Shown in pieces: positions 10,770 to 21,783 of a stretch of 64,000 bases of DNA. Within the stretch, counting starts at the first letter, position 1, and every line of letters begins with the position of its first letter. The DNA comes from Rattus norvegicus (taxonomy: Eukaryota > Chordata > Mammalia > Rodentia > Muridae): NCBI RefSeq assembly GCF_036323735.1, contig NC_086021.1:160998976-161062975 (forward strand), read 5' to 3'. A program made the position numbers and the translations under genes. Below the pieces are notes generated by a model. That model saw only the letters and a program-made list of their open reading frames with translations. It did not search any database and was not told the DNA's origin.

Positions 10770-10960
10770 TTTTTTAAAGCACAGTCTTCCATGTAGCCTA
10801 CGCTGGCACAGAATTCCCTGTGAAGCCAAAGGTGGCCTTCTGATTCTTTTGCCTTCACCTCCCAAGTGCTAGCTAGGATCACAGTATGTGGTGACACATC
10901 CCATTTTTGCAGTGCTAGGGAGTGAACCCAGAGGCCCCTAGGTAGAATTCTGAAGCCTGA
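10770..10960 (-). repeat. B4/B1-like SINE remnant
   Basis: CAGTCTTCCATGTAGCCTAC and CCTCCCAAGTGCTAGC (B1-like) are followed by GCTAGGGAGTGAACCCAGAGG (tRNA-like). Confidence 0.5.
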
Positions 10961-10969
10961 CAACTACCT

Positions 10970-11920
10970 TGCTTCCTGCCCAAGGCTCAGGCTTTCAGTG
11001 AGTCCCCTGTTAATGACATCCCCCCACTCAAAGATGGCTGGGGAAAAGACCTTCTGGACTTTCAAAGACCTCTAGCGCCTAGAGGGGGGGCGGAGTCTTC
11101 TTCACTGCTAGCTATAGAGGCCTGTGTCCTCCTCAGCCCAGCCTATCCTCACTGGTAGAATTCAGGAGCAGGCCCTGAAGAGGGGCAGCTTGACTCTTAA
11201 ATCAAGGCTGCCAGCAGGCTCACCAGAGTGCCAGGTGTGCCTGCCAGAGCCAGCACTAGAGCCAGGCTTGGGTGCAGGTGGAGACACCCTGAGAAGGTCT
11301 CAGCAAAGGGGGATGGGGAGTTTTATGTCTTCGAGGGAAGTAATGCCAGGCCAGCAGGTGCTCAGTCCCCACCCCTTGGGAGTCTGGCTGGGAAACCCCC
11401 AGATGCAGAAATGACTGGGCCCCCTGAGGGATGCCAGTGGGGGGTCGCCATCCCTTCTCTCTATTCAGGGCTTTCTGCCCCTCCCTTTTGCAGTCTCACC
11501 CTCCGAGCTGCCCCTCTACCCTGCTCCAGCCACCTGGACCTTCTCAGCTCTTCCTACACCCTAAACTTAATCCCGCCCCACACAGGCTTCCTCTCCCTCC
11601 CAGCTAACACAGAGCTAAATGTATCTATCACGGGCACAGAGAACCCCAGACTCTGAGCCTCCTGGACAAGTTCAAGCAGAGGGTGCTGCTGGATCTTCAC
11701 TTCCTAGCCACACTAGTTGTGAGGGTCCTGACTGCCGGCCCTGGCTACCTGAGGGCACAACCTAAGTTAGAACTGGTTAGCATCTCTGCCTAGCTCGAGC
11801 TGTGTCGAGGCAAAGTTCCTTGGGGCTTGCATGCAAGCCCTATTTCTGTCCTAGCAGAAAAGATCGGGGACAAAGGCAGGGTGACATTGTCCATAGGCCC
11901 AGACCACTGCCAATCTGATC
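10970..11920. other. Unique-looking spacer
   Basis: No gene or repeat recognised. Open frames at 11124-11656 lack domains. Confidence 0.4.
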
Positions 11921-12320
11921 TGATTTGGATATGAAATGTTTCCCAAGGGTTCCTAAGTAAAGGCTTTGGGGAAACAGTTGTGTCATGAGGGCTCAGACCC
12001 GAGCAGCAAATTAATCCATGGATGGACTCATTTGAATGAATGGCTGGGAAGGAATAGGAAGAAGGAGGCGGGGCTGGGGGAGGAGCTAAGTCACTGTAGA
12101 TGAGCACTGAGGTATGTGTATCTCTCTGGCCCTTGGGCTGTTCCTGCTTCCTACAGAGAGAGGCACCTTAAGGAAAACTGCTTTGCTTCCTCACAAGCTC
12201 TCCAGATCAATGCTCTGCCACATATGAATAGACCCAGACTCATCAGAGTCACATGACTGTGGACTGAAGCCTCCGAAACAGTAAGCCAGAATAAAGCCCC
12301 CCTCTCTTGTGTTTTGTCAG
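11920..12320 (+). repeat. Old interspersed repeat, family not assigned
   Basis: It begins GATTTGGATATGAAATGTTT and ends GACTGAAGCCTCCGAAACAG followed by AGAATAAAGCC. This is the layout of an ancient mammalian repeat with an internal poly(A)-like signal. Family not assigned. Confidence 0.4.
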
Positions 12321-12339
12321 TTGTGTGTGTGTGTGATAT

Positions 12340-12662
12340 GCACGCATGTATGTGTAGATATGTGCATATATGTATGTGAGTGTAAGTTCGAACATGTGCA
12401 TCCTATGGCACACGTGTGCTAGTCAGAGGACAGCCTCAGATATTTGTTCTCACTCTCCACCTTGTTTGAGAGTCTCTTTGTTGTTCCGAGCTGCATACAC
12501 CAGGCTGGCCTTCTGTGAGCATCTATCCTATCTCAAGCCATAGGAGCATGAGGATAACAGACACTGCTACCATGTCTAGCTTTTGTGTGAGTGCTGGGGA
12601 TCTGAACTCAGGCCTTCGTGTTTGTACAACAGCCCCGTTACCCACTGAGCCATGTCTCTAGT
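12340..12662 (-). repeat. B4-type SINE with (TG)n-rich left end
   Basis: The right end GTGCTGGGGATCTGAACTCA through ACCCACTGAGCCATGTCTC is the reverse tRNA-like part. The middle has ACACCAGGCTGGCC from the B1-like part. Confidence 0.7.
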
Positions 12663-13259
12663 ACACCTGCCCTCCCAGTTGTACCCAAGCAAGCTCACTA
12701 CCCTCTTTTAGTCTCATCAACTCTACCTTCCTGTCACTCCAGACCCATGCCCCCAAGTCCTCAATATGACACCCAATCACCACAAGCCCCAGCTTCCCCT
12801 CTCACTGCTTTGACCTCAAACAAATTGCCAACGCCCTCTGGATCTTCCTTTCCTGGTCTACGAAACGGACATGACCATAACCTCTGTTTTCTAGGGCCCC
12901 GGTGCAGCTTCACAGAGTCAAGAACTACTGTGTGACAAACAACCCCCACACGTGGCTATGAACGGTCTTCCCACGCCCCTGGGTCTTTATAGATCAGAAG
13001 ATCAAACACCGCATACTGGGACTGCTTCCCCCTTCTCTGAATCATCTGGGCCTCAGCCTTGAAGGACTGGTTGTAACTTTAACCTTTTACACACTCTTTA
13101 ACCCCCGATTGGAAAAGAAAGGATAACAGGGGAGTGGGCCAGTTTAGAAATAGTTCTTAGAATAAACTCCTGTCTGTGTTGTCTGAAAATCAGCAGTTTA
13201 GTTCACAGGTTAGCAGTGGCAGCTCCATCTACATGTGAACACTTCACGGATATACCAGC

Positions 13260-13930
13260 GGTCCTGTTTTGTAGAATCAGGACAGTAAACGTGAATCAGC
13301 AGCAGTGCTACCACCTAGCAGAGATAGCCAGGCCTTAGCCTAGGCATGAGTCTGCAGGAGGGACCAGGAATGACAGGAAAAGTTCTCAGCTGTACCTCTC
13401 TCAGTGAAGCAAAGATCAGCGAAGACATGGGACCAACAAGCATTGCACAGTTAGCTCTATAAACAAGCCTCGCTTCGCTTCCGTCACTGTCCATCGAGTC
13501 CTTTTTATATTCTCTCCAAACATCAAGTGTTCTCTGTGGGTCTTGTCTTAGCATGTGTCTTGCCTCAGCATGAGTCTGCCCCAGTTGACATCACTCTCTC
13601 AATCAGTCCAAGTCCACAGAAGTGGCAAGAAACTGTAGCATATCACCAAGAGGTTTTGTTTTGTTTTTTGACACATTTCTCTCTATGCAGTCCTGACAAA
13701 TGGAGCTCAACTACACAATGTAAGACAGACTAATACCTGTGTGTCATTAGCAAAGAACCCCTTTATCACGTGTCCTTTCACATGCTTGCTTTAGCAGAAC
13801 ATCCTCTCTCCTGTGTCTACTTCAGCAAAACATTCCTTCATGAGTTTACTTTATAATCTTTCAACTGTGTCCACTTCAATGAAACATTCCTTAGCAAAAC
13901 ACCATCCAAACAACTTTCCAAAGAACCCTC
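13260..13930. repeat. Probable dispersed rodent repeat (LTR-like), not assigned
   Basis: The text has a repeated-phrase character: GTGTCTTGCCTCAGCATGAG, and the twice-used AAACATTCCTT after GTGTC(T/C)ACTTCA. It looks like a rodent LTR-type repeat, but no LTR ends, primer site or ORFs were identified. Confidence 0.3.
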
Positions 13931-14239
13931 AAGTTTCCGCTTCAGCTGGTGGTTGGGGATCGAAATGATCTAGAGTTGTTTTTCTATCATCTACTAACTG
14001 AAACTTGATCAGATCAGGCCTTTGGCCAGTGCACTGCACATGGCTTTTTGTTGGGTCCAACCCTTTGCAGCATGAGTTCTATGAGCCAGAGTACCCTGAG
14101 ATCCACACAGAAGCATCGTGGCCAGTTCTGACATATCCTCAGAAGTCACGATATCATTGCCACATTTCATTAATGGGGTCAATTCTATAAGGGGACAAAA
14201 GTCATTCTACTTTTTGAGGTGAAGACTAATGAGAAAATT

Positions 14240-14286
<47 letters not shown>
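14240..14286 (+). repeat. (GT)n microsatellite
   Basis: Perfect GT tract of about 47 bp. Confidence 0.95.
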
Positions 14287-14287
<1 letters not shown>

Positions 14288-14405
14288 TCCATGCGTCACC
14301 CAGGCTGCCCTCAAACTTCTGAGCTCAAGCAACACTCTCGCCCCACCCTCCCATGTATCTGGTACCCACAGGTGAGCAGTATGCTATGCCAGCCCATCAT
14401 GTTTT
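14287..14405 (-). repeat. Old 7SL-derived monomer (PB1-like)
   Basis: CACCCAGGCTGCCCTCAAAC and CTGAGCTCAAGCAACACTC resemble reverse 7SL-derived monomers. Confidence 0.5.
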
Positions 14406-14684
14406 GAGGTGGATCCAATAGTGGGTTCCCACTGTACGCATACAAATGACAGAAGTCCTCTAAGCACAGTGCATTAGCACCAGGTGACACGAGGCACAAA
14501 CAGGTTCATGGAGAAAGCATGGGATAGGCCCTTGAAACTGACATCCCCGTGAAGCCAGGGTAGGCACCAAAAGATAGAAATAGGAACATAGAGCCAAGGT
14601 GCCTGATGTCAATCAGAACTCTGCCAGTCACTTTCCACGAAGGATCCCAGAGAGCCATCCAATAGGCAAATCTATCAGCATGCT

Positions 14685-14760
14685 GATTTTAAGGTGAGGA
14701 ACCAGAGGTTCAGAGAGGCAAATGATCTTGCCCAAGGCCGCACAGCAAAACAGAGCCATG
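14685..14760 (-). repeat. MIR fragment
   Basis: GGTTCAGAGAGGCAAATGA followed by CTTGCCCAAGGCCGCACAGC. Confidence 0.75.
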
Positions 14761-14764
14761 CCCA

Positions 14765-17585
14765 CTATCTGAACCTACACCGTGGGTGGTCAGAGACTAA
14801 GTCGGGCAGTAGTCCAGCCTGCCAGGTGGAACAGGCTGTCTCGACTGCTTGGTGACAGACAGGGAAGGCTTGTTCTGCTGGACAGGGAGCCAGGACCAGG
14901 AGGCCTGTCAGCTGCAAGCCCAGCCACAGGCCAGGGGAACGGGGCCAAGACCTCAGTCTGGAGGGACAAGGAAGGGAGGAAGTATGGAGAACCCAGAAAG
15001 CAAGCTAGAGGCCTCTCCAGAGGCACCAAAGAGCCCTAGGTCATAACGGACGCCAGACAGGCCATCACTGTCCCCCATGGAGGGGCAGGGCTCAGCTTGC
15101 TCTGGGAATCAGGAAGGCCCAGTCATAGGGAGATCAAGAGGCGGTACATGCCACACTACAGACCAGGATCCTCTCTCCTGTGGCCCAGTCCTGACAGCTC
15201 CCATCCCCCATTCTCCCTCTCCCCTCCCTCTCCTTCCCTTCCTCCATTCACTTCCCTCATTCTCTCTTCCCCTCATTTACTTCTCCCACCTCCTTTTCTT
15301 CCTTCTCACCTCCTCTCCTCTGTTCTAATCCTTCTCCATGTGCAGCCTCACAAATGATAGCTACTTCTCCCAAGAGAAGGAGACCCTCTCTGACCCTCGG
15401 CCTGGCCCGTAATGAATGCAATTTCCCAGCTGCCACGAATCAGGTCTCAACTTCCCAAGTACCACGAAAACCAATGGTGTCTCACAGTAGGTGTATACTT
15501 TGGCAGTCCTTGAAGCAGCTTTATGAGGCCCTGGATTAATTGTAGGCCCCTCCAAGCCCCAGTTTTCATGGGACAACTTCAGAATCTGAGAGGTGCGTAA
15601 GGCTAGATGATACATGGTCATCACACGGAGTCACTGAGGGGTGCATCTGCCAGCCCCTTGCTGGCACAGTACTCTGATACTACTCCTAGGCCCATGGGGC
15701 AGAGCCAACTCCCAGCTGATGTTGGCGAGTGGCGGGGACAGTGGACAGACAGGCTGTCGGGGCCGGCTACGTGCCCAGAGAGCCTTCTGTGCCACGGTTC
15801 CCTCAGCCAGCCAGGCCTGGACCAGAGGCCACTTCCTGTGGCCCTGGCAAGACAGGGCTCCTGGCTCCCCCTCTCCTGCATCTCAGCTGACCATGGTAGC
15901 CACCTCCTCCCCCCAGGGTCTGGAAACAGAAATCTCCAATCTAAATGCAAATTCACTGAGGTCCCTTGTCTATACCGTCTCTACTAGTCGAGGACAGAGC
16001 TGACACTGGACCCGAGGAGATAAGGCGCTTCTGGAACAAACACCCCACTGCACCCCCTCCTGCCTACCCTCAGCCTGTCAGTCCCATGAAGACCCTAGGG
16101 AGACCCGGCAGCTTCCCGGCCCCATAAGCACTGGCATGGTTCTACAGGGTCCCCTTGCTGTAGGTAAAGAGGAGGGGAGCCTACAGGGGAGACAGCGATA
16201 GGGAGTGTACGAGCCAAGCATAAGCTGGGGGACAAAGCCAGAGAATGGGCGGCGTCACAAAGCAGAGTCTCCGCCATGATGCTGGACGCTCATCCAGTCC
16301 TGCGTGAGTTAGAAGCAAGTCGTATTTTCTTCCTGGTGCAGGGGCAGCCAACAGTGGGAATAGGATGACCCCTGAGCCCGGCCCAATTTGCACTGTGGTT
16401 GCTGCTCCCACCCTTAGTCCACTGTCTGTCAAAAGGGCAAGAGATGGAACTGGGGTCCATGGAATAGGTTCCACAGGGCTTGGGTCTGACCGGGAATGCC
16501 TGAAATGTTTCAGCTCGTAGCAGAGAAGCCAGGAAGTTTAGGTGGCTTTCGCAGGGCAGGTAGCCAATGTTCCAGGTCTCTTGTCAGCTACCACAGCAAC
16601 GACAGCTCCAGCCACAGGGGTGGTGGCCTGGCCAGCCAGGTGGATCTAAGGTCCAGCGATGAATGCGTTGGGAGAACTCTTCCCCAGTGTCATAGCTCAG
16701 TAAAAACAGCCACTCTCAGGCGATCCTCAGTGAAATAATGTGTGTGCTTTATTCCATGTAGACGGGGACTATATAAACACTGAGGTTTGGGGTGGGATTT
16801 AGGGGTAGGTGTTTCCTATTGGCTCAGTTTAAGATGTTAATGATGCTCTATTTGCCTGGGGAAGGACTCCAGGAGTTTTCCCTACATGACTGATGGTCAT
16901 GGTCCTCTCAGTGGGGTGTCGTGGTTACATATACCAGAGCAGGTACAGAAGTGGAAATGGAATGACTCCACTCCTGGCTATCTCAAGTCTCAGAAACTCC
17001 TGGGGTCTGAGTTCACTCAACCTTACCATTTCTGGCACAGTCCCTTATCCCATGCCTTAGCAGGGCCTATCGTCTTTGGGGTGTCATTTGCCTTGGGATA
17101 GAGAAGCCAAGTAGAGAACCTGGTGTCACACACCTCTACAGTAGACCAAGTCAGGACATCGGAACTGGACAAGGCAGCACAACAAGTCACACCTCTTCTG
17201 GTTCAGATTTTTCGGCAACTTTCCTTTCACTCTTGGGGCCCGCTCCACCACGCTGCAGTAATGCATAATCCACAAGGAGTAGACTTGTGTCCAGAGCAGG
17301 ATTCTTGCAGGCCACAGAGATGGCCTTAGCAAGTGGTCTCTCCCAACCTCCGGAAACTCACATTGCCCTGTGGATCTTTCCTTTCCTCTGCTCGATGTAT
17401 CCTTGGTAAAATTGACTCATTCATTTACATCTTCCTGTGGTTCTTTCCTGGCTTTCACCCCTTTAGAACAATAACGTGTAAGAGAAGATTCTGTGAATCA
17501 AGATGTTCAGGCCTCGCTCCTTACTGGGATCCTGGCAGGCCCTGTCCCACGGGGTTAAGGGAGTGTATGCAAAGTGCGTGTGCGT
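14765..17585. other. Unique-looking spacer
   Basis: No gene recognised. It contains a CT-rich stretch (15200-15330), an octamer ATGCAAAT at 15945-15952, and near 16735-16800 sequence that could be the end of an old repeat on the minus strand. Open frames show no domains. Confidence 0.4.
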
Positions 17586-17589
17586 GCAA

Positions 17590-17805
17590 CAGCCAGTGTT
17601 GCCCAGCACAGAGCCAGAGTGAAGTAAGTGCTCATTAAATGCTAATGATTGTTGCTCTTGTCATTATGGAAGGGCTGGGGTTCTCCCTATCTGTTCACTG
17701 GGCAGCTTGAAATGTTTCTCCATGCCTCAGTTTCTTTCTGCAAACTGAAGAGACAATCACGTATCAACTGTCACGTCACAGAGTTGCCGTGACGAGGGGT
17801 ATAGT
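17590..17805 (+). repeat. Two MIR fragments, out of order
   Basis: The MIR 3' end (AAGTAAGTGCTCATTAAATG) comes first at 17590-17660. A middle part (CATGCCTCAGTTTCTTTCTG) follows at 17700-17805. They are therefore separate or rearranged copies. Confidence 0.6.
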
Positions 17806-17844
17806 GACAGAAACGTTAGTCCCCAAACTCGCCTCAATACTGAG

Positions 17845-18000
17845 GGACTGGGGATATAGTCTTGGTAGGAAGCTTGGACAAGAGCCTGGTTTACTCCCCA
17901 GCAACTCTTAAAAAGTATGGGGTGGCACAGACCTGTAACACTCACCCGGTGTACACAAGGGATCCGGAGTTCCAAGTCATTCTCAGCCACTCTTCCATCA
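17845..18000 (+). repeat. ID/B4-type SINE, old
   Basis: GACTGGGGATATAGTCTTGG (tRNA-like) then GTGGCACAGACCTGTAACAC (B1-like). Confidence 0.6.
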
Positions 18001-18384
18001 CAGACCCCCATCCTAGGACTAGAAGCCTAAGGATACCCTCTCCCACACTAGCCAGTGCACAGCTTGTGTCTTCGAAGGTGGGGACTCCACTGAACCGGTG
18101 TCTCTCTAGTTCAGGCTCGGTTTTCCTCCACTCATCTGTCATCTGTGTTTCCCTCAGTTTACTTCCTGTTTTCCAAATTGCCTGTAATCTTGGAAAGCAA
18201 GAATAATTCCTGTCGCAGAAAGTCGTATACTATTCATTACCTTCGGTAAAAGCTGCTCTGTTCAGGAAGGAGGGTTACGCTGATATGTGCGGGAAGAAAT
18301 GCTTAGCTGTCAGGAACTCTGCCCTCAGTGAGAGGGAGTCCTGGGCCACAGTTAGGGTTCTGAGAAAAGAATTTGGGGGGTTAG

Positions 18385-18615
18385 AAACAGCCCAGAAGTA
18401 GAGAATGGATGTTGTTCTCGCAGAAGACCTGAGTTCGACTCCCAGCTCCACATCAGACTGCACACACTGACTGTAATTGTAGCTCCAGGTATTCCAATGT
18501 TTCTGTCCTTCTAGAACACCTGCATTCACATACACACACAAGTGCACACACACACACACACACACACGTATGCACATACACTTTAAAATTATGAAAATAA
18601 AGCTTTTAAAAAAAG
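18385..18615 (+). repeat. B3 SINE, head truncated, with (CA)n
   Basis: GACCTGAGTTCGACTCCCAG, a CTGTAATTGTAGCTCCAGG middle and an internal CA tract before an A-rich end. Confidence 0.75.
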
Positions 18616-18635
18616 AGAATTCTCTGGGGACTTTT

Positions 18636-18726
18636 TTTTTCTTTTCCTTTTTTCGGAGCTGGGGACCGAACCCAGGGCCTTGTGCTTGCTAGGCAAGCGC
18701 TCTACCACTGAGCTAAATCCCCAACC
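18636..18726 (-). repeat. ID SINE (young)
   Basis: Reverse-complement ID with T-rich tail. The TSD is CTCTGGGGACTTTT (18622-18635) and CTCTAGGGACTTTT (18727-18740). Confidence 0.95.
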
Positions 18727-18769
18727 CTCTAGGGACTTTTAAATGCCTTACTTCACTAACAAATCAGTG

Positions 18770-19020
18770 GGTATGTATGTATGAATGTGTGTGTGTGTAT
18801 GTATGTGTGTGTGTGTGTTCATGCTCACACATGGATGCGCATGTGTGTGCCATGGTGTTCATAAAGGTCAGAGAACAAATTTTGGGAATTGGTTCTCTCC
18901 TTTTTCCTGAGTTCTATATAGAATTTAGGTTGTCAGACTTATGCCCTGAGACACTTTACCTGTTGAACTGTCACCTGGCCCAGTCTGTCTGGATTCCTGG
19001 TGACTTTTTCATTCACCAAT
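18770..19020 (-). repeat. B3-type SINE with flank; right partner of an inverted repeat
   Basis: (GT)n, then a SINE in reverse orientation, then TGGATTCCTGGTGACTTTTT. The same sequence recurs inverted at 19771-20000, including about 35 bp beyond the SINE head. Confidence 0.75.
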
Positions 19021-19429
19021 CTAGCATGTGTTTTTCCTGTGTAGCACTCATAGCATCACAGGGGCAAGGCTTTAAGAGACGCCATTTCTACACTCCTCAA
19101 AAGATCCACTTAGGGCCAGAATCTATTTAATTAATGGAGAGTCCCCAGACAAGTAGGCCTGACTGGCACCCCCAGCTCTCTTTTTCTCAATACTATTTAA
19201 TAAAGGGTCTTCTCTGAGGAGGGGGATAAGGATGTTGTGGTAGAAATACCTTTGTTTCTCAAGTGACCAGGGTGACTAGGGTGGCTGTCTCCATTTGCAT
19301 AGCAGCCAGCCTGCTAGGACTCTCCACAGCTGGCTCCCGACTCTTGAGGAAAAGCACTTGAATGCAGTGGCATGTAGCTTCCTGGAAAGAAACCAAAGGG
19401 AGAACCCCTGGCAAATGGAAAGCTCGGTG

Positions 19430-19545
19430 CTAGGTGTGGTGGGGCAGGCCTGTAATGCTAGCAGCTGAGAGACTGAGACAAGAAAGTATGCATCCAGGCT
19501 AGGCTGAGCCACGGAGCAAGCCCATATCTCAAATCATAACTATCA
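19430..19545 (+). repeat. B1 SINE, diverged
   Basis: CTAGGTGTGGTGGGGCAGGC and a following CCTGTAATGCTAGCAGCTG. Confidence 0.7.
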
Positions 19546-19770
19546 CCAAAATTCAGTTTCACCCCTCGGGCTTTGTGGGCCACAGCCACTGAAGACGCTC
19601 TTAGCAGTACTGTTGGCCATGGACTGTGGAGCATAGAGAAAAGTTGAAAGTGGCTGCATGCTCATCACAGGGCACTGGGCGAGTGCATTTGCCTGTTCCA
19701 CACAGTGGGCATTGAGCAGCCGTGAATCAGAGGTACAATGAATGTTACATGTGAAAAACCCGTGCTAGGT

Positions 19771-20000
19771 CAGTGAATGGAAAAGTCACCAGGAATCCAG
19801 ACAGACTGGGCCAGGAGACAGTTCAGCAGGTAAAATGTCTCAGGGTACAGGCCTGACAACCTGAATTCTACACAGAACGCAGAAAAAATGAGAGAATCAA
19901 TTCCCCAAATTTGTCTCTTCTGACATCTATGAACACCATGGCATACACGTACACACACATGCACACACACACACACACACATGCACTCATATGTGCACAC
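19771..20000 (+). repeat. B3-type SINE with flank; second arm of an inverted repeat
   Basis: GAAAAGTCACCAGGAATCCA leads into the SINE head GGCCAGGAGACAGTTCAGC. It ends in (CA)n. By eye it is roughly 85-90% identical to the reverse complement of 18777-19017. Confidence 0.75.
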
Positions 20001-20027
20001 ATAAAAAACGATAAATATTTTATAATA

Positions 20028-20290
20028 GAAACTGTAGAGCTGCCTCAGGGGTTAAGAACACATATATGTACTGCTCTTCCACAGGCCTTGAATTAGGTTC
20101 CTAGTTCACAACCATTTGCAACTCCAGCTCCAGGGGAATCCAATGCCTCTGGTCTCCTTAGGCATCTGCACTCATGTGCATATACCACACCCCTCCCACA
20201 CTCACATACATATAGCATACCTTGTCTCACACTCACACACATATACCACATCACATTCCACACATGCATATATACATAATTCAAAGCCTA
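20028..20290 (+). repeat. B3 SINE, diverged
   Basis: GGGGTTAAGAACACATATAT, CAACTCCAGCTCCAGGGGAA, then a CA/TA-rich tail. Confidence 0.7.
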
Positions 20291-20294
20291 TGAT

Positions 20295-20350
20295 CGTATG
20301 TATGTATGTATGTATGTATGTACGTATGTATATATGTATGTACGTATGTG
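20295..20350 (+). repeat. (GTAT)n simple repeat
   Basis: Fourteen or so GTAT units with a few substitutions. Confidence 0.9.
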
Positions 20351-20590
20351 CAGTGTTGGCCCTCACTAGAATCATGTTTGAGACACAGTCTCTTGTACAC
20401 TGTGAGAATAGCTGGCCTATGACCTTCTGGGGATTCTCCTTTGCCCTCGCCATAGGAGATGTGTACTACTGTACCTGGAGCTATGAGCTCAGCCCCTCAC
20501 TGAGCCATCTCCTCACCTCTGTGGTCCCCCTTTTCAGAATCTGCGTTATAGAATAGGCTACACAATGAGACCCTGCTTCGAAAACTATAT
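20350..20590 (-). repeat. B4-type SINE remnant plus B1 tail
   Basis: TCACTGAGCCATCTCCTCAC ends the reverse tRNA-like part. AGGCTACACAATGAGACCCTG at 20555-20576 is a short B1 piece in the opposite orientation. Confidence 0.5.
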
Positions 20591-20594
20591 GGGA

Positions 20595-21045
20595 GGTGGA
20601 GAGAATGAGGGCAAGGAGGAGAAGGAACAGAGGGCGGGAAGCAGGAAACGAGAGGAGGGGAGGGGGAAAGCAAGTCACAAGCTGAGAGATGTTTGACCAA
20701 CAAAAATCACCACCCAAAATATCCAAAGTACTCCCTACAAGTCAATAAGACAATAATAACCAAAGAGAAAAGCCAGCTAAAGATTTGAACAATGGAGAAG
20801 GGGCCCGACCTCTGACTAATTAGGAAAAATCCAAATTTAAAGCTCATCTCTGCTCATCACACTGACAGCCCTTAGTCTGCTGGATCTAAATGTGATCCAT
20901 CGTGCTTGAGCAGAAAGAATCCTTGATGATGAAGAGAGGGGTGTTTGTACTGTCGCTTTGCAGAACAATCTGGCCTTGTTCTTCATTTATTCTGTAATCA
21001 AACAGTCCTCCTCCGGAGACTCTACAGGAGGAAGCTCAGCCACAT
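20595..21045. other. Spacer, nothing recognised
   Basis: A GA-rich start, then AT-rich unique-looking sequence. Confidence 0.4.
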
Positions 21046-21049
21046 ACAC

Positions 21050-21343
21050 TGTGCGTGTGTACGTGTGTGCGTGTGTGCGCGTGTGTGTGTCTGTGTCTGT
21101 GTGTGTATGTGTGTGCATGCATGTATGTGTGTATGTGTGCGTCTGTGTGTCTGTGTGTATGTGTGTGCGTGCGTGAGTGTGTGTGTGCGTACGTGTGAGT
21201 GTGTGTCTGTGTGTATGTGTGTGCGTGCGTGAGTGTGTGTGTGCGTACGTGTGAGTGTGTGTCTGTGTGTATGTGTGTGCGTGCGTGAGTGTGTGTCTGT
21301 GTGTATGTGTGTGCGTGCGTGAGTGTGTGTGTGTGTGTGTGTT

Positions 21344-21384
<41 letters not shown>
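21050..21384 (+). repeat. Complex (TG)n minisatellite with a 56-bp period
   Basis: TG-rich throughout, but ordered. A 56-bp unit (21145-21200) is repeated at 21201-21256. Two 34-bp truncated units follow (21257-21290, 21291-21324), then a pure GT tract. Confidence 0.9.
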
Positions 21385-21386
<2 letters not shown>

Positions 21387-21389
21387 GAG

Positions 21390-21780
21390 CCTGGCCTGTG
21401 CTTCCATTCCTCATTGGTCCTCTTCCTTCAGCATCATCTTCTGCTTCCCTCTGGCAATGCTAACCAGCAGAACTGTAAGTCTCCTTCACCTCTAGATGGT
21501 GTAATCTGGTCCCATTGGGTGACTACTGGGCAAGCAGGAGTCTAGGCCCAGAGTCTGGCATCCAGGAGGTCATCTGGGTGGAGGAGAGGGACCAGGGAGA
21601 GACCAAACCTACTCAGGGTGTTGGGAGGGACAAGGCTGTAGGCAGGGCCCATCCACAGAGCAAACTGTTCCACTGTAACCTCCAGTCAACAACAGGAAAT
21701 GTCTCTAAAGCACACCACCAAATGGCAAAGCCAGCAGGCAGCTAGCAGTGTGCTCCAGGAGGAGCAAAGTACATCTGTGC
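21390..21780. other. Spacer between two minisatellites
   Basis: Unique-looking sequence of about 390 bp. No gene recognised. Confidence 0.4.
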
Positions 21781-21783
21781 ACC

